This document shows positions 32,472-42,344 of a DNA stretch of 54,664 nt, in pieces. The translations under genes and the position numbers were made by a program. Each line of letters opens with the position of its first letter. Position 1 is the stretch's first letter. Below the pieces are notes generated by a model that saw only the letters and a program-made list of their open reading frames with translations, made no database searches and was not told the DNA's origin. Source of the DNA: Tieghemiomyces parasiticus (lineage: Eukaryota > Kickxellomycota > Dimargaritomycetes > Dimargaritales > Dimargaritaceae); assembly GCA_027575765.1 (NCBI GenBank), contig JANBPT010000220.1, forward strand, positions 1 to 54,664, given 5' to 3'.

Positions 32472-34218
32472 CTTCCAGCCTTATCCGCAGGAACCAGGAG
32501 GCGAGCTGGCGTGCGTGTTGGCCACTGGGCAAGGCGGGAATTCGGTATAGATTAAGCGCGGCAATGGCCACTACACCTAGCAACTAGGTGACCAGTAGCA
32601 CCTGGACCGACCTGCGTCTTAATTTGGTTCTTGGCTCGGGGAGCAAACAGATTATGTGTGCATCTGACTGGAAGCCGCTCACCCCTAAACGTGGTCGGAA
32701 GGCCGGGAACAAAGGGCACATGTTTGTCGCCGGGACACGGGAAGGTATGAAAGGTGGGCGAAGCGTGCCACCCGCTGGGGGGGGGGTATCGGGGCCAGGG
32801 AGCATTAATAGGGGAAACCACAGTGCAACAGTAACGGTGGGCATGGGAGGCGTTCCCCCATGAGTCGACATGACCATGCTGGTGCATGACATGCGACTCG
32901 GCCTGATTTAGCCCTTCCTACCACTACGGTTTACAGACTTGGACGTTCGCACTGGCTGTTTCCCCAGGTCACCAGGCGTGTGGAAACAGAGTAAAAGGGG
33001 GTAAGGGGAGAGTGGCTGGCCTATCTATTCGGCAAGCATATGAGTACGTTAACCAGGATTGAGGGCAGCCAAGGTTAAGGCAGCGATATAATTAATGGCA
33101 CGTCAGCTTCGTAGTTACAGTAGTCACAGTAGGAGGTGGTGGTGGGAGTTTATTTAGCGCCGCTTAAGTAGTCACGGTGGGGATTCCTAAAACTACTACA
33201 CCTTCGTTAACCCTTCTCACGAGATGGTGTGTACATTTCGGATCTGGACCGGCAGCACACGGCCAGTCTGTGCTTCTGTACTGAGGGTTAGAAGGTTGAA
33301 ATGCGGGCTCGCATAAAAAAAAAATAGAATCCTTCCGGCTCGTAATAGTAAAAGCGTTTCGCAAAGCCTGATGCATTAATATTCCACAGGCCCACGGCGT
33401 CATCTGGCTTTCATCGAATGTCGGCTCTGCCGATGGCTTGCCACTTAGAGGAAACGCCAGACCAATTGCACCTAATTTGGAACCGGCAGGTCTCCTGCGG
33501 GGTTGGTCCTTCTCGTGGCGGTTGGCGGGGCCGCGTGCTGATGGGTGGCTTGATCGTTAGATGGCTCAAGGGTCGATTATTAATAGGGAGATTGGGCTTG
33601 TAGTACGCGGCAGCGCTGGAGAGGGGTGCGAAAGGTGACGGAATGCTGGCGGTGGTCAGTGACAGGACGATGGGGACTGAAAAAAAAAGGTAGGGGTACC
33701 CCTTTGGGAACGCTTTATTTGAGCGAATGGGTCTAACGAACCAGGGGAACCCTAACTGCTTTGTATTTCGGAGGGGGGGAGGGCTTCTCTCTTATCGGTT
33801 CATACTATCATTATAGAACGGCTACTGGTCTGACATCGACTCTCGAATGTGGGTTATAAGGCAGTGCCTAACCTCTTACTTGTCCACCTCACGCCATTCC
33901 GAGGCTATACCGGCGGTGCATTCGAGCCATGACTGAGCTTTGACGTTATTGTTTAATGACCGCAGAGCTGGTAACGACAAAACTATTGAACAAGCCTTGG
34001 GGACCAGTCCCTTGTATGCAAGGAATATCTTCCACTCTCTAAGCTTTTGGCCAAGTTGTTCTGAGGGCAGATGGCGGTATCGAATTTAACACTTTAGTGA
34101 CCAAAGCTGAATTTGAGGTGGGCACTTTGTCCAAGGACCACCGGGTCGAAATCGAGGGACTTGAGGTGATGGTCCACCAGGCAGGATAACTCAGTGTTTC
34201 ACTCTAGACATAACGATT

Positions 34219-34230
34219 TATATATATATA
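34219..34230. repeat. (TA)6 repeat
   Basis: Short TA dinucleotide run in the gene-free spacer. Confidence 0.85.
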
Positions 34231-35153
34231 GATATAATGCTGATGACATCCGGGCACGGTTTAACGTGGGCAACTCGGACTAAAGTGCGTGCGCTTCGGC
34301 CTCTCCCTCGCCTAAACATACCATGCAAAGAAATGTTTTCACACCACTTTGATGTGGTGAGCTGGACTGGTGCATTACATGAGAGGCCACAATCTCACAC
34401 CGTACGCCAAAGGCCATGCTATGATTAGAAAGGTTTACACTCCGCGCGTCAATAGTGAAGCCGGGACCACACGGGGCACTTCCACATGGGCCACTTGACA
34501 CAGTCTGTGATTTATTTATGAGGGAGGCGCCCAAAATCCACGAACCGCCGCTCGATGCATACTATTGCCCAGTCAAGCAGCGTAGCAGCAAGTGGGAGAG
34601 CGTGGTCCCTTATTCCACGTTGCTTATCCCCCAACCTGCTAGAGGGCCCTAATCACCTGCGCCAACCAAGCCACCATACCTGCGAGCTGCCTCGAAAGGA
34701 GACGGTATTAGATGCAGAGTGTAGGCAGACATGAACAGCTAACCGCAAGAGATTGGCGATTTTCATTCCTTATTGTAGGGTGTAAATATCCCCATAAACC
34801 TTGATTGATGACTGAATTTACTGCAAAGAATTTAGCCCCCCCCCCCTCGCCCCGCCTACTCATTCTGGCGAGGTCGCTGATCCGGGGCAATCACTGATCG
34901 GCCGGAAGCGAGAAAATTTTGGGGCGAGACTGAATCCATGCCTTACATCCAGGAAAGTAATAACAAACAAGGGATAACGAAGCCACTTAGAAACAAAACC
35001 TAACCGTACAGCCCGGAGTACAGCAAGGGGATGGTGGGGGAAGGAGGCCAAAAGCCCACCGCCAGGCTACGGGTGACCTACCTGCCCTGTCCCTTTAGCC
35101 CGCATCTCACTCTCCCCCTTCCATTCCCATCAACGTTACGTATAGGACTGACC

Positions 35154-38100
35154 TCACTCGTAGTGGATAGGGCAGTGGCCCGACCGACGCAACCAAGTGT
35201 CAATACACGTACGGTGGTAAGTACACAGGCAATTAAGACGAGCGACGACCTGGCCAGGTTCGAACTCTTCAAAGCAAATGAGGCACTCCTGGCCAACGAG
35301 GGTATTGGCCGAGGTAGTTTGCGGGGCCGGGGGCATGTTGATGGCCGCCGGAGTAGGTAGCTGGTCGGTACCGGGCACAACCGTAGGTTCTACCGCCAAC
35401 AGGGGACGTTCCATGCCGGGAGTCGGTGGGGCGGAAGGGGCCACTGGGTCTGTGCTAGCGTGGGCGCCACTGCCACCGTCGCTAGCGCCGCCAGGCTCCT
35501 CTAGGCGATACGCCAGGTAACGAACCACAGGTTGCACGGGGGGCGAAGTGGACTCCAGACAGTCCTGGACGTGCCGTTCCTGGATGACCTTGTGAGGGCT
35601 AACCCGGTCTAGGCAGGTCCCGCATACGGGACACTCGTGCATCAGACTTGAGTCGCTCGCGTTGTGTGGGGTCGCCTGGTATAAGGACCGGCGGGACCGA
35701 TGACCCCCCGACCGTGAGTGACGACGCCGCTGCCGGTGCTCCGGTGGCGGCGGAGAAAAATGGTGGTGACCGTGGGGTGATGAGTAGGTGGGCACGCTAC
35801 CGGAGGAGAAGGCGCGCTCCATCGGCCCGGCCGACGACGGCGAGCCCGTCAAAAAGGCCAGGAGCGAAGACGGGCCGGGGGATCTCAAACTGCCATTATT
35901 CCCCGCCGGTCTGAACTCCCCCGCCGCAGGATAGCTAGTCATCGTGGTGGGCAAGCCGGCCAGTGAAATGGGTAAAGCAGGCCCTAGGACGTTGTACATG
36001 GCCGCGGTATCCGAAGTGATAGATGGAGGCCACAGGCCAGGTCCCACGAGCTGGTAGAGTGGTGCCTGGTGGAGATCGTCTTGGCAGCGGTCGCACACGC
36101 GGCTCAGAGTGTACGCCTCCGGCGGGAATACTAGGGGTGACGGGGCCGGGGAGTACGGAGGCGGCCGCTCGGTCGAACTCGGTAGGGACTCACCTCCCTG
36201 CGACGGCGTCACGACGGCTGGTGGGGGTGGGGGGGTGGAGTCGGCAACAGTGTCGGCGGTTACGGCAGGAGCTACCGAGATATCGGAGGCGGCACAATCA
36301 TTGCCCTCAGTGGGAGAGGCCGGGCCGACCGAGTGGCGGGGCTGGTGGTCCGACACCGGCATCTCAGTACCGGATGGTGTGTTACGAGGCTCCCACCACT
36401 CGGATCGTACTAGCCAGTTGTTGGTGGCCGAGCACGGATCGCACACCACCAGACCGCAGCGGCGGCAGTGGTGGCGGCGGAAGAAGAAAGAGAACCGGCG
36501 ATCACATAGGCGACAGCTGACGGCCGCCGCGTCGGGTTCCCAAGCATGTTCCGGAAGGCAGTAACGTGACAGGGCCTGGCGGGCGTCGGTACCCCCCGAC
36601 GTACCCGTCGCGGGTGCGTAGCCAGCGGGCCCAGGGATCGTCTGGACCGCTAGCGCGGATTGGGCCGCAGGGTTCGGTGTTGCGGTAGAGGTCACATTCA
36701 ACTCGGGGGTGGCGTCGGGCGAGGCCAAAAACTCCCCGATAGTCAGGTCGTGTAGCCCCTGCGTTAACTCTGGCTCGGTCTCAGTCGTGGGCGCCGCTTC
36801 GGAGGCTGATCGTTGCAGGGCCATCTCGACCCGGCGGAACTGCTGGCCCGTACGGCCGCCACAGGGGGTGGGGGCGTCGATATTGTAGCTCTGCAAGCGG
36901 TGCCAGGCTGCGAGTCGATAGGAGTTCTCAACGGTGGCTGGACGCCCAAGGCCTTCTTCCCCACACGCCGTGTCGGTGGTCCAGCAGCCGTCACAAGCAC
37001 CGTGGTTTGCTCTAACCGGCAATCCCTGGTGTTGTACGGGATTGCTGATCAGGTGGGGTTCAATCAAGCGGCGCAGGGTGCGAAGACTCGCATCGCCTGC
37101 AATTCGCCGCGGCGTGGAGCGACCGCTAGACAGCTGGCTGTGGTCGGTCTCGCCGTAGCCCTTAACACCGGTACCGGGGGGTACCACCGACGCGGAGCGA
37201 GAGCCCTCACCGCCAAAGGACGACCGTAGAGGGGTCAGGGCAGCGACCGCAGCTTCCGGAAACTCGTCGACCACGAGAGACTCGTTGAGGGCACCCTGAA
37301 TCCCGTCGGCCAGGGCCTGTTCAGACCGTGACAGGCGGTGACGGAGGTCGTTGGCGTAGGCACGATACTCTCCAAGGATTTGGGCGGCCAAGCGGCGCCG
37401 GGGCTCGGTGGTATCCTGGGAGATCCCACGCTCCAGGACGGTGATGCTGGCCTGGAGGGTGTGTAGGGTGTCCTGTAGCACGTCGGCGGACTGTGGACCG
37501 TCGGGCTGGGCGCGGGAGAGGGCCCGCAACTGGGAGAGCGACTGGGTCGAGAGGCGCCGGCCGATGGGCAAACCGCTGCTCAGTGTCAGCGGCAGCTCTT
37601 CCGAACCCTGCCGGTCCCGCCAGGGTGCCTGGGTGGTGTGCGACCGTCGCAGGGGCGCTGGACTTGGGTAGCGTGCGCCGAAAGGGGGCTCCAAATCCAC
37701 CCCACTATCGTCGGAGTGAGAGTAGTCGGGCCGCTTACCCTTGTCGTCACGCGGCGGCGGCGGCGGCGGCGACTGTGACGTCGGACCGCGGTGAGGGCCG
37801 GGGACCGTTTCCGCCGGGTGTTCGGAAATACCGGATAGGAGTAACTCGGTGCCCAGCGAGGTTCGCCGTGAAGTCGAGCCCAGTGCCGGATTCAGGCTCT
37901 GGCTGCGATGGAAGGGCGGCGGCCGCGGGACAAGGGCCGGCGAGGTAGCCCGCGGGGAGGTGACCGAACCCGGCGGGGACTGGAGGAGGGCCTGGGCGCG
38001 AGCGATATAGTCGAGGTTTAACTGGGTACTCGACGAGCGCCGGCTGGAGCTGCCTGAGGCCGGAGCGAGGCCGAAGTGTGGACTGGACACGGGACTATGG

Positions 38101-40274
38101 AGAGAATAGTTGGTCAGGCGCTGGGAGGGGCCGCTGGGTGAGCTGCCCGCCGGGCCGGACCCGCCGTTTCCCTTATTACCAGTACCGTCGCCGCCGGGCG
38201 AACCGTAAAATCCCGTCCCGCCGCCATTGGCGCCGCCTCCGTTGGTCGCGCCCTCATGATGCGCGCGCGGGGTGGCCAGCATCTGTGCTAGATCAACCTT
38301 CCGTTTCATGACACGGACCCAGCGCCGGCGCCGCACCCAGCTGTTATTGGTGACCGGGGGCAGGACGGTGCCTTCAGGCAGGGTCCAGGGGAAGGCCTGG
38401 CGGGCGACGGACGAATCGACGAGATCTGTAGGCGGTAAGGCATTCAGAAGGACGGCCTTGGGTTCGGGGATCCAGTAGGCGTCAGGCAGGTAGAAAGCTC
38501 GAGCGTACTGCCACCCGTCGTCCGGGTTGACCTGCGGATGAGTCGTATCCAACGACCAGTCAGTGAGCCAGAACCAGTCTGATGTGGCTTCATGGGCCGG
38601 GTAGGCACCATTGGTGGCATCACCATCCGTCTCCGCGAGAAACGGACGGCGAAGGTCCCCACCTAGGACTAGCGGGTGCGGGGAAGTCCCCGGCAGGAGG
38701 AGCGTGGGAGGCAGGCGAACGTAGGCCCGGTTGCAGGGTGTGCCATCGGCCAAGGCTGCGGGCGCTACGTACGGGTCGGTCCGATGGAGCTGCTCGACGG
38801 TAAATTTCGGGTTACCGAAGGGGCGGCGCAGCAACGTCCCGAACGATGAGGAGGTGCCCGAGCGTTGGTGTTCGAAAAGCTGGACGACCACGGTGTGATG
38901 GTAGACTAGCAGATCATGTAGCTGGCCCGGGGCACAGTAGGCCAAGTAGAGGTCGGCGGCACGGCTAGGTAAGGCCGGAGGCACTGTTGTGTCAGCTGGT
39001 GAAAGTGGCGAGCTGGACGTGGTCGCAGCCGTGGCAGGGCGCGGCGAAACGGTGCCGCCGCTCGCCCGTATGCGCTGACGCCACTGGCGTTCGGTGGCCG
39101 CCAGAATATCACAGAGGTAGGTGCTGCCGCCAGGGCCAGTGACGGTGGCGGCGGCCACGTCGTAGGCACTCTCCCCGGCGTGGCTCTGGATGAGCGGGTT
39201 AGCCTGGGCTCGGAAGAGGAGGTACTTCACTGCCAAAATGTGCCCAAGAGCGGCAGCGTTCATCAGCGGGGTGTAGCCCTGGTGGTTCTGGGCGTCGACG
39301 GCCACACCTGGGGCCTTTTCCAATAGCCAACGCACCAGTTTGACGTGACCACGGCTGCTGGCGTTGTGTAGGGCCGTCCATCCGTCCTTATCGGTGTGCC
39401 GCGCGTTGGCGCCGCGCTGTAGCAAAAACTTGGCCACCGCGAGCTGGCCCTGGTAGGCCGCCTTAAGGAGCGCTGTTTCGTTCTCGCGGTCGCATTGGTC
39501 GACAGGGGCCCGTGCCACGTCCACCAACCACTGCACCACTTCCAGATGACCTCGTTTGGCGGCGTAGTGCAAGGCGGTCATGCCCGTGGACGGCATGGCT
39601 GAATCTGCCGCGACCTCCTCCCCAACCACGACGACAGTAGAAGCGGCAGTGCCGGTCGCACTGGACAGCACACCTGTGGTCGATGTAGACAGGCTGTCGG
39701 CCGGTTCCGCTGGGGAAGACCCGGCATAGTCCTGGCTGCCTTCGGTTTGGGCTTTGCGACGGGCAGCGGCCGCGTGGGCAAGGCATTCTTGTACTGCAGC
39801 CAGGTCTCCGGTCTCGGCGACCTGGCACAGCCGGGTGACGGTAGGCACGAAACGCTGGGCGGCTAAAGTGTCGGTATCAGCTTCAGCCGGTCGCGGTGTA
39901 CCCCGTGCGGCAATCACGGCCAGCGGACGGAGTCGAGCCGGTGTCGGAATGGGAGTTGGGAATAGGTCATAGCCAACCCCGCCGGCGGGTCCCAAGGAGT
40001 GCTGAGAATTCGGTAGGCTCAGATTTGGGGTGGCTGTATCGCCCGCGCTGGACTCTTCCGCGGTCTCGGCGGTCTGGGTGGCGGATGGCTGGTGCGGGGA
40101 TCGAGGAAGCCCCAGCGAAGGGAGGTGAAGGCGGGCGTTGTGGGTATCGCCGTAGAAGGCGTGTACCTGGCCCGGTACCGGAGGTGCGATAAGAGCCGGT
40201 AGAGAAGTCAAAAGCTGGCGCTGCTCGGCAGTCATTTCAGGGAAGGCCCCGACAGAGAAGGCCGTGGTGGTCAT
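35154..40274 (-). CDS. Ankyrin-DysF-FYVE-C2HC-RING protein, putative E3 ligase
   Basis: One uninterrupted 1706-residue frame. Ankyrin repeats span residues about 233-370 (GMTALHYAAKRGHLEVVQWL and three or more further repeats). A peroxin/ferlin-type DysF region follows at about 565-660 (WFWLTDWSLD, DDGWQYARAF, NNSWVRRRRWVR). A long Ser/Pro/Gly-rich middle leads to a FYVE finger at about 1250-1395 with signature RRHHCRRCGLVVC, a PI3P-binding motif. About 100 disordered residues separate its last Cys pair (RVCDRCQ). A C2HC finger (ECPVCGTCL, RHVQDC) at about 1546 resembles UBZ/Rad18-type fingers. The last 43 residues are a RING (CLICFEEFEPG to CPIHYE) whose final ligand is His, as in ZNRF-type E3s. 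The likely role is an endosome- or vacuole-associated ubiquitin ligase. Domains are seen directly; the role and their combined logic are inferred. Confidence 0.88.
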   Translation of the reverse strand: MTTTAFSVGAFPEMTAEQRQLLTSLPALIAPPVPGQVHAFYGDTHNARLHLPSLGLPRSPHQPSATQTAETAEESSAGDTATPNLSLPNSQHSLGPAGGVGYDLFPTPIPTPARLRPLAVIAARGTPRPAEADTDTLAAQRFVPTVTRLCQVAETGDLAAVQECLAHAAAARRKAQTEGSQDYAGSSPAEPADSLSTSTTGVLSSATGTAASTVVVVGEEVAADSAMPSTGMTALHYAAKRGHLEVVQWLVDVARAPVDQCDRENETALLKAAYQGQLAVAKFLLQRGANARHTDKDGWTALHNASSRGHVKLVRWLLEKAPGVAVDAQNHQGYTPLMNAAALGHILAVKYLLFRAQANPLIQSHAGESAYDVAAATVTGPGGSTYLCDILAATERQWRQRIRASGGTVSPRPATAATTSSSPLSPADTTVPPALPSRAADLYLAYCAPGQLHDLLVYHHTVVVQLFEHQRSGTSSSFGTLLRRPFGNPKFTVEQLHRTDPYVAPAALADGTPCNRAYVRLPPTLLLPGTSPHPLVLGGDLRRPFLAETDGDATNGAYPAHEATSDWFWLTDWSLDTTHPQVNPDDGWQYARAFYLPDAYWIPEPKAVLLNALPPTDLVDSSVARQAFPWTLPEGTVLPPVTNNSWVRRRRWVRVMKRKVDLAQMLATPRAHHEGATNGGGANGGGTGFYGSPGGDGTGNKGNGGSGPAGSSPSGPSQRLTNYSLHSPVSSPHFGLAPASGSSSRRSSSTQLNLDYIARAQALLQSPPGSVTSPRATSPALVPRPPPFHRSQSLNPALGSTSRRTSLGTELLLSGISEHPAETVPGPHRGPTSQSPPPPPPRDDKGKRPDYSHSDDSGVDLEPPFGARYPSPAPLRRSHTTQAPWRDRQGSEELPLTLSSGLPIGRRLSTQSLSQLRALSRAQPDGPQSADVLQDTLHTLQASITVLERGISQDTTEPRRRLAAQILGEYRAYANDLRHRLSRSEQALADGIQGALNESLVVDEFPEAAVAALTPLRSSFGGEGSRSASVVPPGTGVKGYGETDHSQLSSGRSTPRRIAGDASLRTLRRLIEPHLISNPVQHQGLPVRANHGACDGCWTTDTACGEEGLGRPATVENSYRLAAWHRLQSYNIDAPTPCGGRTGQQFRRVEMALQRSASEAAPTTETEPELTQGLHDLTIGEFLASPDATPELNVTSTATPNPAAQSALAVQTIPGPAGYAPATGTSGGTDARQALSRYCLPEHAWEPDAAAVSCRLCDRRFSFFFRRHHCRRCGLVVCDPCSATNNWLVRSEWWEPRNTPSGTEMPVSDHQPRHSVGPASPTEGNDCAASDISVAPAVTADTVADSTPPPPPAVVTPSQGGESLPSSTERPPPYSPAPSPLVFPPEAYTLSRVCDRCQDDLHQAPLYQLVGPGLWPPSITSDTAAMYNVLGPALPISLAGLPTTMTSYPAAGEFRPAGNNGSLRSPGPSSLLAFLTGSPSSAGPMERAFSSGSVPTYSSPHGHHHFSPPPPEHRQRRRHSRSGGHRSRRSLYQATPHNASDSSLMHECPVCGTCLDRVSPHKVIQERHVQDCLESTSPPVQPVVRYLAYRLEEPGGASDGGSGAHASTDPVAPSAPPTPGMERPLLAVEPTVVPGTDQLPTPAAINMPPAPQTTSANTLVGQECLICFEEFEPGQVVARLNCLCTYHRTCIDTWLRRSGHCPIHYE

Positions 40275-42344
40275 GCCTAAAATAATGGTTAATATACGTC
40301 TGAAATGGGCTACTGGTTAATAATGCAAATGAAGCAGAGTTACTGGATAAGGGTCTGGGGGGAAGAAGGGTTTAATGTATGTTGGGCGACGATGCGGGTG
40401 GTGGAGGACAAGTGGCCAGGTGAAGGGCTACGGTGGAAGATAAGCGTACCAAACTTGTATGTGAGTATAAATGACCAGAGTCAGAACGGGCAAGGTGATG
40501 AGGGGGGTTGGTCCGGGAACCGGGTGTGGGGCTGAATTGCGTGAGCGGGGTAGGGTGAGGGGAGGGAATATGATTGACTTTGTAACCCGACGGTTGGCAG
40601 GATAGTTAAGACACCGCCTGTTCAGGGGTGGGGACAGTCCGTGGTGCGAGCGTTTAACGCCGGGTCACCTGTGCCGGGGTGAGAGTAGTCCTCCCCCTTC
40701 CCTTGTAAGTCAAGCGGCAAGTGTTGGGCTAGAGATGGATGACTAACCAGGCGTGAGGGATTGGGTTGATCGTCTCAGCCTTTCTCTCTGCGCCAGGCTA
40801 AACGTTAACCTAGCCTCTACGCAGGTCATTTACTAAAATATCGACTCCGGCGCTGCTTTATTCCTTACTCCCCCTTCTCCTGGCTATCGTACCTGCAATA
40901 ATTAGAGGGCTACTAATGAGCCACTCATGAAGCAAAACAGCATGGCCAGACCTTGCGGTTAGCCAGTACGCGTGCCGACTACCTTGCAATGGGCCTACCA
41001 TGTCCAGACGCACGCGTGCCGATCCATACCAGTACTGTTAGTATACATTAGGTAAAAAATAAAGCGGAGGAAATATACAATTCGAGGCCCGGAACCTTGG
41101 CCCTGTCAATGATTCCTAGTACCACCTCGGGCGCCCAATCAACCAGTATAATCCTATCTAGGCCCAGTCCATACCTCAGAGAACTGTATGCAATTTTATG
41201 TATCCACCTTATCCATTTCTGCAGCCCCAATCCATATCCAGTCCATATTTCCACGGGCTGCGAACGGACATCTTTGGTTGCGTTCCCAGGCTCAAGCCAC
41301 AGCTTCAATCGGGAGACTACACTACCCCACCAGATTATACAGCCCCTACCTATACCACTCTTTTTAAGCGGCTAGCCCGCCTTCGTATGGATCACAACTT
41401 TCTCGGTGACGACTCCGGGTTGGGCCACCTAGTTAATAGTTGTGGTGAAAATGGCACGAACCATAACCTAGACCCTGTTAGAGGTAGTGCACCCGCTAGT
41501 CGGTAGGGAACTGGCCCGGGCCTGTCGCTATTATCTTGCGACCATGTAGATCGCACAGCGCGACGGTTTGGTACTGCACCGTTCTATCAATTGCTGAGGC
41601 GCCCAAGTCCTCACTGCCGATCAATGCCATCAGCAACATACGAGTGGCGACTAAATTCCTGGTGGACTTGTACCTAGGCCAGGGGCAATCCACTGCGATT
41701 TTTTTTTGCACTTGTAATGCGAGCTGGGTCTATCTCTACAGCCTACCTACCGGCAAGGGCAACCTAATGTGGCATTTCATAGGTGATCAGTATCACACCT
41801 AGCCCACAGACGTCGCCAAGGACCGTAGATTTGGACACCATGTGTATTACCCGGTGCGACCGGGCATACCCGAGCAACTGTAAACCAAGGCGCGCTTAGG
41901 TTATTATCAATCGCACTGTGAAATAAGGGCCCAGCTACATGGTACAGCCATACATGGCGGTGCACAGAAATTTGGCATGTCGCTTTACATGGCTCGACCT
42001 CAACAATGGGTATAGGAATAGTTCTGTGATAAACCAGGTCTACATTTTCGCCTCAGTGTTCGTGTTGCCAGATGCACAACCCTGGTACGCTTACCTGGCT
42101 CGTTACGATTTCCAACTGTCCAGGACTGCCAAGCAGAAGCTGAGCAGCCGGGCTCTATTCACAGTAGAGGCGCCTTTGGCCCCTTAGAACCAGAACCTTC
42201 CAGATTCTAGGCCAATGGCTACTTTCATATTTCGATGTTTGGCCAGCAAAAGCACGCCGAGTAGGCTACAGAGATGGACATAATATTCAACAAACGTTTA
42301 CTAGTTAACAATTACCTAGTTCGCCTCTCGTCACTGGCATTGGA
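40275..42344. other. Gene-free spacer
   Basis: 2.1 kb between the ankyrin-FYVE-RING gene start and the RAD3 stop. It carries the promoter of the former and the 3' end of RAD3. The frames present are short and unlike known proteins. No repeats or mobile element recognised. Confidence 0.5.

Larger units (their letters stand above)
31373..35153. other. Long gene-free spacer
   Basis: 3.8 kb without a supportable gene. All frames are short and atypical in composition compared with the flanking genes. It includes a purine microsatellite, a B-box-containing hairpin at 32413-32471, a TA repeat, homopolymer runs (G near 32778, C near 34835) and presumably the MFS promoter at the left end. I see no transposase or reverse transcriptase remains. 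Confidence 0.5.

Noticed and set aside
36023..36564. Overlapping plus-strand frames of 150-165 codons
   Set aside because: Antisense shadows of the GC-rich ankyrin-FYVE-RING gene; Arg/Gly-rich and featureless.
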